The translations under genes were made by a program, and so were the position numbers. A DNA stretch of 64,000 nt from contig VXAU01004380.1 of the NCBI GenBank assembly GCA_013399695.1, forward strand, positions 373,265 through 437,264, read 5' to 3'. The notes beneath the pieces are model-generated. The model did no database searches and was not told the origin of the DNA. It saw only the letters and a list, made by a program, of their open reading frames with translations. How positions within the stretch are numbered: the stretch's first letter is position 1; each line of letters opens with the position of its first letter. Shown here piece after piece: positions 24,671 through 38,399 of this stretch. Source of the stretch: Formicarius rufipectus. Lineage: Eukaryota; Chordata; Aves; Passeriformes; Formicariidae.

Positions 24671-27600
24671 GTAAGTAGATGTTTGTTTTTTCAGAAGAGG
24701 GACAGCACACAGCATAAGTGTTAATTTATTAATTATTTAGCACTATTGCATTATCAGTTCAAAGTCTTCAGAAGCTGATAAAAACCGTAGAGATGAAACC
24801 TGAGCTGTTATCACACTGTGTTTTCAAAGACAGAAGATAGTATATTACAATAAGCAAATGGAACAGTTAGATAGGCATACATTTTGTGTAAATGTACCCA
24901 TTTCTTAGTTGCCCCACTTTGAGTTTTTTACATGAGCTCTATTCTTGAGGTAAGTAATATGGGCACAATTGTCACAGCACAATAAGCTTTGGAGAAGCTT
25001 TTTTCTGCACTGTTGCAAAGTAAATATAGTTCCACATTTCTCTGAAAGGACAAGAAAATTACCAAAACTAACAGCATGAAAAGGGCTCACTAGCTGCTAG
25101 CTAATAAGTATTGTTAAAGTAATAAATTATGTGAACATTTTTAGTTCCTGTTTTGAAATTGATTCATCCTGAAATAAAAGCTTGTGAGTAATAGGTTGCA
25201 GAAGACAAAAATATGTTGCAACACTAGGTAAAAGAGTGAACCTAAATTCGAAAAACATCTAGAATTTCTACTGATGTTGCTATCATGGTCCTATTAAATT
25301 CTAGTGAAGATAATGCCAGGGAGAACTAATTTTTCAGATACATGGGTTTTTCACACAAAAGTATTCCATGCTTTTGGTTTAACTGGATCTATTAGTTACT
25401 GATGTAATCAATATTAAAGTGAAACAATCCTAATTCTAGATATCAATGGGCTGGCTGGATGATATTCCCTTTCACTGTTTCTGAGTGAATTCTCTGAATA
25501 TATCTCTGAATATTCTGAGCAGAAATAAAGCCATAATCTCTTGAGGTCAAATTTCAATGCAGCTTTCTACAGTTTTATTTACTTGTATTTTTCACAAAGG
25601 AAAAATTTAGTTCCATACTAGTATGTTTATACAGAGGGGGTGGGGGTGGTTTATTATGAGATAGCTAAAAGGAGAAATACTAATTTTGTAAGGTTTTAGC
25701 ACACATGAAAAGAAGAAAAAAAAAAAAGGCATTTTAGCTTTCAGTATTTAGTAATTTTTGAGGATTTATACACTATAAGTTAAGAAAAAAAGAATCAGGA
25801 AGTGGTAATTGTTCCAACTCCTACACTGTGGGCTTAGCTTGCTGGAGATTCTGCCTAAAAATTGGAAGTTGGTGACTAGCAACTTGCTAATTTGGAAACT
25901 GGGCATCATTTCTGTATGAGATTTAGCTAATATTACATATTGACACATAGACATCTGTGTCCACATGCACCTCTGTAAACTACTGTGTGCACAAATGCAC
26001 TCATGCACATATATATGCACACACTGGTGTATAAAAAAGGTAATTTTTCACACTGTTGTTGCAGAAAAGAATTGAACAAGAAATTTTAAAAGATGAGAAA
26101 ATGTTCAGGCTTCTGAGTAAAAAAATGTCTTGAAAAAAATCTATTTTTGGGCCTTGGATAGTAAACAGGACTATGGCATTCTTTGAAAATTAAAGGATAA
26201 GATTTTTCTATGAAATAAGTTATTGTGGTATGAAAATATCATGACTAGAGATGTGCTTTTAAATTGTTCTACTAATGATAGTATGTTATCCATTCTAAAG
26301 GTAACACAAGTAAGAATTGTTCAGTGTCANTAAATTCATGGAAATTGGATTAAAGAACATGTTGTAGAAATTGATATTTTATTTATTTTTTTTCTAGTTG
26401 GTTTGCCTTTCTACATATTATTAGTCAGGCTTGCTGTAGGGCTCTTTTAAAGGAATGGGTTATGACCTTTTTCAGGATAAATAATCAGGTTAGGAGCTCT
26501 TTTTAGTGATATTTAGCCATTGAATGGTTAAGATGAGCTCCAGGAAAGAGAGCTGCTTCAAACTATGTGGAAAGCAATTCTTAAGTTTACTTTCAGAAAT
26601 GATGGTGGAAAGAAAGAAGAAATATTACTACTTAGTAACTTTGAACTTGAGGCTTACACAGTGTAATCAATGTAAAGCAGGAAGAATAGTTTACACTAAG
26701 ATTTTAAGGAGGAATGGAAGAATTTTTATTTTTTTAATGTTTGCTGTAATTTTTTTCTTGCTTGCATCATTACTTGTTTGCTACAGAATACAATGAGAAA
26801 ATGCTATGAACAAAAATCCTACTCTTGCAGGAGACTTTATGACTGCCTTTTGAACAAGGGCTTTCAGAGCTCTTTGATCTTATTGTCCTCTAGCCATGCA
26901 GGGACCTTGTTGGCTGTTATGCAGGTCTATTATGAAATAGTTCAGTGGTTACACTACTCACACAGGAGATGAGAAGCCTAGGCTCAGTTCTGTCCACTCC
27001 CAAGCTGCATTTAATATCAGAGATCCCATCTCTTAGTGGATGTTGTTACCACACAGGAGATCATATATTGTTTCTTGTTGTGAACCCTGACACCATGCAC
27101 TGAGAAGCTGTGCCACTACTGGAAAGAGCATTGGACAAGCAAGGCACATCATAATTAGGATACAGCTCATGAACCTAAGGCTCTGAGTTACCTATTATAT
27201 ATTTATAAATACTGTGAAGTCCAAGCTCTGAAGCCCTGCTCCACAAACAGCTTATAAACTTGATGTGAAAGAATCACTAAACAGAATGAAAACTGTTCTT
27301 GGATCAAGGACTGTAACACAGAACTTTCCAGACACTGATCAGCTGATAGGCTTTACAGATTGTATTGGCATGAGTTTGGGATGGCTCACATTGTTCACAA
27401 ACAAAAGCCGAATTAACCTCTGTAACCCTGAATTCAACTCTATAATTGATTTTGTTATCTCTGTTCTAAAACTCCAGTCAACATCAGAGATCCCTTTCTT
27501 TGGACACTACTTATAATTACTGTGAAAGAAAGTTTCTTTCAAGAATTTTGAAAAGCGAACAAGAGGCAGTCTATGTCTCTAATACTTTCTGATGCTTTTC

Positions 27601-28589
27601 CATCATGGCATTAAATCTTTTGTAGCAGTGAAAAATGAATGTAAAGCTACTACTTACTCCTTTTGTAAACACTTTTCATCCACATGAATGTTCTTTCACG
27701 TAGTTCTAGGGACTGATAATGTCAGAATCCTTGGCAAATATGGCTTGGTATAAGTTAAGCTTACTGAAGAAATCAAACTATAAATATTACAGTTTTATAA
27801 GAAACTTTAGTTTCTTAAGTAAAAAAAGTTCTAAGTAAAATTTAGCTCTCTTATCTAAAAGCATAAAGCTGTTTCATCCTTACAGGTAAACTGAACAGTT
27901 CTCATGAAGAGAGAAAAAAATGTTGTCTAATTAACCTTCTAAATTTTCAAATAACAGGTTTTCTTTCAATTATGGCTAATTTTTTATCAGACGACTACCC
28001 ACAGTCAGCAGTATAACATCCACTGAATAGCATCCTCTTGCAATTATGCTTTTTACTCTTTTTTTTTTGTTTGTTTTTCCCTAATGCTTAGCCTTGTTTC
28101 AGAACCAACTATTATTAAAGAATTCTAATACTAGGGGGATGAAATTCTTCATATTGGAGAGAGACTAGCAGCTCTATGGCAAGCAGTTTTAATAACAAAA
28201 GATGGTTTCTTGCAGCTTGCCAGACATTTGGAATGTGAAAAGTTTTCAGGGGACATGGGTAGCTTGCAGGTGAAGTGGCCAAATGGGGAGAATAACCACA
28301 ATTTGTATCTTAACTCTGTTGATTGTCATATCATTCCATGATTTTCCATCTGTAAAGAGACACTAGAGCTGTAACTGATCATTTGATCAATGCACCCATC
28401 TATTGCAATTCCTCTCCTGTTGTGCTGTGAAAATAACAATAAAAGCAGAAATGTACTTTTAATGGGAGTAAGTTTCATCTCCTTGTCTTAGTCTGTCACT
28501 AAAAATAGTGATTGTTTTCCTGCCTGTTTGACCTGCTGCTGTGTGAAGAAATCTTGAAGTCATTTCTCAGCCGTATTTTTTTTGTCTAG

Positions 28590-28960
28590 TTGATAGGCAA
28601 AAAAACCCACAAAAGCAAAGAAGAGCAGGCTTTTATGATAATGTCATCATCGGCTCCCAGCTTCAAACACTTCTGCGGCTTTTGAATTGTCATTTATAAC
28701 TTGGAACTGAACCGACCCATAATTCCCTTGATGCATTTAGAGAAATTGATAACAGACTGCTTCTTTTATGGCTCAGAGGAGGCAACTCCAATCACATCAC
28801 TATTGGCAGTCAATATTATTTTCTGACATGGTTGTAAAAGTATAAAGGGGCTTATGGCATTTGTTTAGATGAGGAATGGGCTCTCAAGCTGTGCTGGGGT
28901 TTATGGGTCCAGATTACTGAGAAGCAAAGGGAATATGATGTTTGCAAACAGGATATGATT
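28590..28960. promoter_or_regulatory. Candidate intronic enhancer / conserved noncoding element
   Basis: Unique sequence with several transcription-factor-like motifs in a compact space: ATGATAATGTCATCATCGG near 28635, TTTATGGC near 28765 with CTTATGGC near 28851, CCAATCACATCAC near 28789, and TGATAACAG near 28747. It is free of recognised repeats. HDAC9 introns and exons in vertebrates hold enhancers acting on the neighbouring TWIST1 gene, so conserved elements are expected somewhere in this region. The specific placement is an inference from texture. Confidence 0.25.
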
Positions 28961-31900
28961 TTATTTAAGTTTGGGTTTCATACGTTGTTCCCTGGGGATT
29001 TTCCTGCAGACAGAAGAGAATTTCACTTTTATCATATGAAATTGGGCAGTTATCCAATCCCCCCTGCTCTCCTCCCCCACCAAAGACACTGCTCCAAACC
29101 TGTAATGTGTAAAGTTAGACCTTTAAATTGCAAGAGGAGGAGGTGGGGGAGAACACCACCCTGCAAGAAATCACACTTCAGATGAATTAATGTTTAGTGA
29201 TCTGAAAGAGTGGTTCATGGGCTAAACATTGAGCCATCTGCATGGCTAAGAATGGTTTGTACATATTACAGAATGTCCGTTGCATTTCCTCTAATTTTGC
29301 TGTTACAGCAGTAAAAGAGATGAGATTTTCTGCTCGTCTTGTTTCATTAACTGAAGTGTAGCTTAGATCTTTCATATCAGAAAACAACTTAGTCTGTAAG
29401 TACCAAGAAAAGAAACATATTGCTATAAAATTGTTCTTCATTTTTACAAAACTTACAAAATATTCATCCTTTATGAATGTTAAATTTCTTCCTGGCATTC
29501 TTTGCTGTGACAGCTGGACAGTGCTACTTTTTGTCCTGACCACACAGGAAGAAAAGCAATAAGAAAGGCAAGATTTCACTATTACAGAAGTTTAGTAACT
29601 CATCCAGGAAAAAAATTGTTTCTTGCTGCTTCTCATTGTTCCCTTGATCTTCTCAGTTTCTGCTTGGGAAGGATTTTCAGCCTTTACACTTTATTACTCT
29701 TCATTCCTCTTATTTCTATAATATCTAATGGTACCAGACTGGTTCCATTACCATGGTACAAGAGTGTAAAAATTGAGAAAATGTTGGCAATGGCATTGCC
29801 TCCCTATAGCAAATGTTAGGCTCCAGGCTGCTTAGGTGTCTGTCTCCTTATACCTGCAAAAAAATCTGTCTGTAAAGAAATCAGACTGCCCCTGGTTTAG
29901 GCACTGAACCATCACCTCCACAGAGATATTAGAATTAACTCTGTCAGCTACACCATCCCTAAAGAAATTCCAAGATTTAATCAAAACAGCCTCACAGGCA
30001 TATTACACTTTAATTGATATATTTTGTGGACCATTTAGGACTCACAGTTATACAGTGTTGACTGTGTGATACTTTCTGCAGAGGTCCATAAAATATGTGA
30101 TCAAAAAGACCATCATGGTGCCACCCCAAGGCACAACTTAAGGTCAATGGGGATGAAACCAGAGCATAGGCTGAAGGTTTGTCATTCCAGAGCATTTAAG
30201 GGACTTGGTGCTCCATCACTTGGCACAATTCCAGATAAATCTGTTTAGTCTATGCACACTGTAAGGGAATGAGGGTATATAATGTACTCCCAGATGTCCT
30301 GGTGAATGCACTTTTAAGGTGGTATACCCTGTCAGCTCTGGCAATTCATAGCAGTCAGCTGTTTCAGTGGTTTATGCTTTGTAGTAATGCATCAATTAAT
30401 ATTACATTTTAGTCAAAGTCTCTTATGCATAGAGGATTGTAGGCTTTTTATCTGACTAGCTCACAGCTTCCTTGAGTGGGGAACCTAATGAAGAAATAAG
30501 GAATTAAGACAAAACCTGCACATTAAATTAACTTGTAGTTCACTTGTCCAGCTTTATGAAACTGATTGAAGACAAATTACTGAAACAGCCAAAGCAGAAC
30601 ACTGATCACCCTTGCTTGCCTATATAACCATTAGAGAGCCACATGCGTCAGTAGAGCATGAGTAAGTCCAGCCAAGATCAGAAGAACTGACTGAAGGTGC
30701 TTGATTTACTTCATTGACAGAGACTCGAAACAACTAAGTTCCAAATTTTAGGCACATTGATTTTAGGGTGGAAAAGAATTTAACAAGTGTGATAACATGG
30801 ATGTTCATGAATGCAGCAGGAAAGAGACAGCCTTCCTTTACTGAGGTACAGAGACTTAATCTCAGGTTCTGGAAAGTCCAACAGTGTCTCACCTCTGGGC
30901 AGGAAGGGAATGCCACACTTAGCATGTAAACACCGTGACTACAAAAGAAAGGAAAAAAGTCTTCACACTACAGGACAGATATTTTGCTCCATTCTTGCCC
31001 TTTCACATCACTGAGGTGGCCTTTTGCCATCCACCACAGAACCTGATCTTTAGACCACCGAGAGGTGAAACTGTTCAACTGAGAGACATAGTTCCTTGGT
31101 ATTGGTGCAGGTGCAATGGAATGTTTCAGAATAGTCCCAGGCTGCATTTACTTGCAGCAGGTAAGGAGACAAAGCTCAGGAGTGGTAATCTGCCAACTGG
31201 CCAAATACAGAATTTTATCCCTCAGACTATTTTTTTCCTCTTTTTAACAAAAGACCATTTTCCCTTCCTACTCAATTGGGTTAAAATTGTAAAGAAAGAT
31301 ACTGTGCATGGAACACTGAAAATTATTGCCAAGATAATGAACTACAGTAAAGTCAAATCAATAAAGGTCTTACCTAATTTTCTGCATTTTCTAAAAACTG
31401 TTGTGTTGCCAAAGGCCAGCATTATGCAAAGAAACCTTCTTATTTGCCAGAATAGGAAACATTATCTATGTATAAATATGCACACATAGGTTAAATGTAA
31501 ATAGTGGAATAAAACTATATACAATCTAGTACTGCTATTCACTCTCCCTAGACTTAGTCACACGCACATATGGATTTGATGGGAATTCTGTAATTAGAGC
31601 AGAATTCACATTTGCACTTTAAAAACACACCATGTATTTATTGACAGAATTTAACCCCAGAAAAGCTTTCTGAAGAGGAAAATGTGCATGTGTTCCTTGT
31701 CTGAATAAATACCAAGTTCTAACATAATTACATAATGGTCTCTAAAGATCATCTACATCCAAGAAGAAAGCTAAAATGCTGTATATTACTAAAAATGTAT
31801 TCAGCTGTAAATGACAAAACTTTTTAAAAATAAGCCTTGAATTTTGCACAAAGAAGTTGCATTTTCTGTAACTGTATGCATTATAATCAACCATACATAG

Positions 31901-34303
31901 TTGTATCTACTTGCCCATAACCTCCTAGAAACTGCATGATCAAACATAAGAAAGCAGTTGCACAAGCATTTTCACACACTAACCCATTAAATACTAAAAC
32001 AAATGTCAAGTTAAATTAATAGAGTACTCAGGACTCGGTCTGAAAGTGTGGTAACATTTTTTACAAGCATCTGGTCATATATGCCACATATCTGAGACTT
32101 GAATATGGGCCTAAGTGTTTTATTTATGAGTTTTTTCTAAAAACAAATTCTAATCCACATCTAATCCATGCTGTCCTCCCTCCATTCCCTCTGCCAATGA
32201 GCCACACATCATTGTTTCACTGAAGTTTTGAGTTCCTTTACAGTGTCCAATGTATGCTCTATGAGAGCTGGAGATTCTGGATGCCCGTCATAAAAGTTAG
32301 TTTAAGTGAGAAACCAAATAAAACTATTTCATCATTCTTCTGTTCAAGCTTGAGCTTGACTTAGCTTGATTTTTTTTTCAGTTCTCATTTTGAAAACAAA
32401 GCTATTTATTTTTTTAATACAGATCTCAGATATTTACTTGTTTTTTTACAAACATTTAGATGAAATTCATTTTTACAGAAGCAGGAATGTTGCAACTTAA
32501 AATATTGCATTTGATCAGTAACTCTGCTAGCCATTCAATTATTAATTTTTACTTTGCATTTTTTATGGACTATTTTCTGAAAATTGGCTTTGATTTATAA
32601 TAGCTTTTCAAGTTAGATCACTATTGGCAGGTAAAACTTGAAAGATGTTAAACATTCTACATACAGTGGGCACATGTATTGCCCACATTCCTTGTTCTTG
32701 CCGGAATAGAGACTTTTGGGGTCAGAATTAATAGCCTCTAAAATTATTTTTAGAAGTCCTTTTCAATGAATATTATTACTGATAAATTCTCTGACTGAAA
32801 TTATTCAAACACAGAAGAGAAGTCAATGCAAGACCAAGGGAATTCCATGGGTTTTGTTTAAGCAATGATTTGTGATGATCCTCTGAACTATTCATCCCCT
32901 TGGAGTGTAAAGATTACATCTCCTTCACAATTTATCTGTAACTCACACTGGTAGGCAAGGAAATATGAAAGGCTGATATTCTGCGTACTCTTCATGGTAG
33001 ACAGTTTAGACTAAAACGGCTGGAAATGCCTTTGAGAGAACAAATCTTTGACACAGCTGTAACATAGCAGTAAAAATAAAGGAAGCCTACTGTACATATT
33101 TTTCCTAAGGTAGTCCACTTTTACACGCTTCCTGTATGTGGGATTTATGGAAGAGACATCAGCCATACAAACCTTTTCTCCTTTGTTCCTTACCGAGAGA
33201 CATGGCTGACAGGCCATTCATTAGAAGTTGTTCCTTGGAGATGATGTGCACACCTTCGCTTCTTTAGTCATGGTGAGATGAAACAGCATCTGAGAAGCAC
33301 GTTGAGGACCTTTTGCTTCTTAGTGAAAATCGTAGAGGTGATGAATGATCACCAGGACATCTGTAAGAGTGGGAGGTGAGAGCTATGAGCATGACACCTG
33401 CAATGCTGCACTGCTCATGGTCAGGAGAAAAGTATTACAAACTTATGTGGTAGCATTTGCTGGCACCAACTGTCTCCAAGAATGACAGACTCCTTGCTGA
33501 AAGTGATACCAAACTGCCACAGACAATTTTTAGAGGTTGCAACACTTCAGAAAATATTTAATTTCTACTTTCATGACAGAGAACTGAAAAACCTCAGTGA
33601 TGGAAACATGTTTGCTCTGGCATAAGTGGAAGAATGTGAGACTCGGAATGTTTTTAAAGCTAAAGCACAGGAATTCATCCGCAAAATACAAATTTTAGTA
33701 AATTTAAGTATTAATGAGAAGGTCTGTACTTTCCAATATTTGCCACAGATTTCTTAATCAGTTGGTTTACTTCATATAGGTACACTGTTGTTAGCTGACC
33801 AGATTTTATTTACTTATCAGTATTATAACCACAAAGGACAGAATTTTTTTTCAATGCAATTGTTTTTCCAGATTTGTGCTGAAATGTAACCATCTGAAAT
33901 GCATACTGAATTAACTTCCATGAAAGAATAGTTGAGCCCAACTTCTGCTCTTTAAAGATAGGGCAAAGAATTCTTTTAAACTACTGTAAAAAACTGTTAC
34001 TTGTCAGCTTGTTGTCCAGTATATTTGACATATAGAATACAATGACTCCTATCAAAGGCACATCACAGGTGAAAGTTTTCATGAACAGGTAGATGACAGA
34101 TTGCATTTTTGATCTGTTCTCAGAGGCTAAGTAGAATATCTCTTGTAGGGGCACATGGTAACTCTTAGACTGGCTTTGATTTTAATGATGATAACAATTG
34201 TGCAGAGAATCCAGAGAAGGATGAGCAATTCAGTATATTTTTAATTCCTCTTAGTAGTAAAATCAGAATCCCACTGCAGAAGCTGGATTTACATTGTCAC
34301 AAG

Positions 34304-34306
<3 letters not shown>

Positions 34307-34348
<42 letters not shown>
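34307..34348. repeat. (TG)n microsatellite, 21 units
   Basis: Uninterrupted TG dinucleotide run of 42 bases in the long intron. It may be polymorphic and can adopt Z-DNA. Confidence 0.95.
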
Positions 34349-34350
<2 letters not shown>

Positions 34351-37300
34351 CATGAGGAAAGTTCTAGGATGCTCTGAATCCATCTCAAAGCAGTAGCTTG
34401 GGCTCTCTAGTGTATTTTTATATAATTATCAGTAGATGTGCATTTAAGGTAACTTCAGAGTTTACAATCATTACTTAAGAAAGATAAATAACTCATAAAG
34501 ATGAATAAACCATGTAGGGTGTGAAACATGGAAAGGTTTGTCAGACTGTGAGCAGCAGAAGTGTGATCTGGTGACCACTAAGCAGATGTCAGGTTTCCAG
34601 AGAAAAGAGAACTGAAAGAAAAGATGAGGAGTCAAGAGGTTGTGCAGCAGGGAAAGGGACAGGTTAAAAAAAAAAGGCAGCTATAAATATATCTTTAAAA
34701 TGTCTTAGAATTAATATTCACACTACTTTTTTGCCCCTCTGAGGTACATTCCAGATAAATGTAAAGAGTAGGACAAGTAACATTTCCTGTTTCATCAACT
34801 GCAGTGATTTAAGAAAGGTCTTTAAGTAAGTAATCTTTCTCTCAGGTGTATTCCCATATCCTTCCTCTCCACTTTCAGATACACATGCCATAACCTGAGC
34901 ATGGTACAAGGACGATATATAAGAATATAACTTTCAAACTTTAGAGTCAGTCTTCCTTAACATGAAATTCTCCAGCCAAGAGGGGCTACAGTACAAGCTA
35001 TCTGCTGAAACATCTCTGCTGTAAGGCTTCTTGTTTCTTAGCTTGTTTTGAGTACGCTTAAAGTCTTCATGGTGAAAGTCAAGTTATCACGTAGATATTT
35101 CTTGCAGGAAACATTCATATCAAATTCTTTTTGCAGTGCAAAGCAGATCATTTCTGGACACAGGGCTTGAAACATTAGTTGCATTCAGTCAGGAGAACTT
35201 ACCTACATTTCTTTCCACTTAAGTCGTTCCCTTCCTCTTTAATGCCTCCACATCCACTTCAGGGACAGGTAGCTTAATTTCTATCATCTGCAGCTTTACA
35301 AAGTATTAGCTTTGCTATACATGCCAATGACTGAGCTATAGTAGACGTGCTTGAAAAAGCCTGCAACCTATAGTGCTCATTCAGGAAACTCAGAGTGAAG
35401 TAAATCCATATGTGTGTTAGAAAGTCATTGTTCAGACAGGGCTTGTGCTCTGTGGCTCTTGGGGCTATCATGCACAATGCTTTGAAGAGCGGCAGCACTG
35501 ATAGGGTTTTTGATAACTAAATGTAGTATGCTTATAGTCAACACTGACATTCTGATGCTTTAGAAAAAAATGACAATTTTTTAAAAGAATCTTAAATAGA
35601 AATAATATATATCATTAAACTGAAAAAAAAGGGCTAAGATTCTGTACTAGAATTCAGTTGCTGATGATATAGTTTCTGTAAATTTTGTTTAACATTGTCC
35701 AAAAAACAATCCTAATCAAGATAGGTATTTTGCTGAATTCTTTGGCTGCTCTAAAGCACTTGAAAAATAAAAATAACCTCTTACAAAATTCCATCTGACT
35801 TTTTCATAGTCTGTGATTCAGAAACTATCACATTTGTCACAAATTCATGCATAGTCAGCATCTAGATAGGCTGTCAGATACATGTGATATATACATGAAC
35901 TAGAACCAGAAACCACAGTGTCTAATCCTATTCCCTTTACTTGTATAAAATCTAACCATTTCATCTCACAGGAATAAAGAAAAGCATATCAAGTAGGACT
36001 TTACGTAGCTGCAGTTCATATACTGCCTGACAAACCGGGCCAGCTAGTAGCTGTAATTTTAATGAGTCTGCCATTTGTACAACTGTGTTTCAACAGCAAT
36101 TTACAAAGTAAACATTGAGTAACACTAAAAGAAAATATCTGTTTGAACACCTGAAACATTTATGGCAATACACAGAACTAATAGATATAAAATGGAGTGA
36201 TATGGCATTTTCTAGTTAAGAGCTAAAGCATTGACTGTATGATGCAAGTTCTTCTCAGTTATCCTTCATGAGATGATCCTTAGAAATCCAGTCTTACTTT
36301 TGCAAGAATATGAAATTGGATTTGACATGTAAGTTTGCAATACTGCACCTTTTCAGGGTAATTATTCATATATTTGTGCTAGTTCTCTTGTATGACTATG
36401 CATTAAAGCATGCAACTTCTGTTGACTACCCCTGGCTTTGAGACTTTACCATTCATTTCATGTACCAGGCCCAAGAGGTTAGCTAAAATATCCTGAATTT
36501 CCTGTGTTCATTTAGGTTGTCATTTTTGAAAATTTCTCAGAAAACTCTGTTTTGTTCCCTAATTGCCCATTTTTTCTACCAGTCCAGGTAAATTTAGGTA
36601 GCAGTCATTCAAGTGGTCTGAGAGAAATTTTTCAGTGGAAGATACTTGGTCTTATTGTCGCAGTTCAGTTTCCTCACACTCAGTTGAAAAGCAGAAAATG
36701 ATAAATGCTGTACCCTGGCCAATACTCAGTGTTTAGATGATGGAGAGACTGCTGTCTCATGTGTCTGAGTAGACAACTGTCTTGAAGGGTGGGTACTCTC
36801 AAGCTGTGGCTACAATTTTAACTTAATCAGCCTTCCTGGAAATGAATCATAGTCCCTTTGTGGATGCAGGTTCCTGCTCATGCCCTGGTGTACTGAGCAG
36901 CTGCCACTGAATCATTTTCATCAGCCATTCCTTCATGTTAACCTTAATTTGCTAGCCATAAAAATGGTAAGAAAGTACCACCTCCCAACCCTCTTGTTGA
37001 TACTTCTTTATTTAAAATACTGCACAGTATTTTTCAAACTTTATTATGATTTGATTAAATTGATTTAACCGATGACCTCTACTTATTTATCTCCTTATTT
37101 GTTTTAAAAGTGAAATTTAATTCACAGTTGCTTTAAAGCTATAGAGAGACAATCTGAAGGTTTCCCTAATGTTGCATACATAACTAGTTTTTTTTTTACT
37201 AATTGGTTTCTTTCTTATATGTTCTTGCAATTTTCTTACTTAGAGTGTGTCCCTGGGAAAGCTACTTAATTTCATTAAATCTCAAGGTACCAATCTATAA

Positions 37301-37710
37301 ACCAGATATAATAAATCATCTTATATCAAGCTAATGATTAATTGTGTTTTTATAAATTTTAAGTCTCTCAGATGAAAACACAGTGTGCTGTTATTACTAT
37401 TATTCTAAACTTTCCAAGCAAAATCCAGTCTTTTTCCTCAGGTCTACTGCAAATACAAACTATTGTCATTAGTTCTGCTGCATGCACACAAAACTGATTG
37501 AAATGATAGAAAAATTAGGTCCAGTACACTGAAAAATAAGATCATTTTAGTAGCTTGAAATAGAATATTATTGTAACAGTAATGGTGAAGACATTTGACA
37601 GGTGTAGAGCAGATCAAGCTTCTTTCTGTTTCAAATGACTAATCAGAGAAATTCCTCAGAACCTCCAGAGTTGAGAGGGAGCAGTTGCATCCATTTTCAA
37701 TTACTTGATT

Positions 37711-37731
37711 TTCTTTTTTTTTTTTTTTTTA
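37711..37731. repeat. Poly(T) run
   Basis: About 21 bases, all T but for one C at the start. Produces phenylalanine-rich and lysine-rich spurious frames on the two strands. Confidence 0.8.
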
Positions 37732-38399
37732 AAGAAATTAAGAACAGAAGCTTCTCGTTCAAACAGAAAACATATCTCAGTGTGCTTGGAATCCATCCAT
37801 ATAGTATCTGCCACGGTATTTTGTCTAACCATAAATGCTTTTCTTTTCATGATAAATTTGTATGGTATGATACAATTAAATGCACTTCCCATGGAGCATC
37901 GAGGAAGTCTGGCTGTCTCTTTGGATAACTTTTTCAGACTATTTAACACCAGCATGTCTGCTTGGCATAGTATCATAACGGGATATACAACAATTCACCT
38001 ACATGTTTTGGTATGTTTCTTCAAATAAATAGTTACTAACAATAGTTTTCAAAAGTAAAATTTCAGCACACTGATTTAAGCTCTCTAGCAGTGCTGTCTA
38101 GCCATATTTATAAAACTTTAAAATGTTTTCTTTAAAATATTTTCTGTAATATACATGGTATATTTGCTCATTTAGAAGGTGCAGCAGATAACTTTCTCTG
38201 CTTTAAATAACCACACTCATGTGCTACAAAATGGGACATACAGCCTTTTTAACTTATTTGGTCATCAAAACTGGAGATGCAGCAAAGATCTTGCTTTACT
38301 TAATTCAATTTTCTGTCTCTGGCAACAGTGGCTACGAAAATTACTCCAAAAAATCCTTCTGATTTCAGTCACTTACAAGCGACCCCTGCCTGGGTAGGT

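Noticed and set aside
30935..31489. Longest open frame in the window (184 codons, +)
   Set aside because: No recognisable family or domain, no ATG at the stated beginning, ordinary AT-rich intronic composition and no splice or promoter context; a chance frame.
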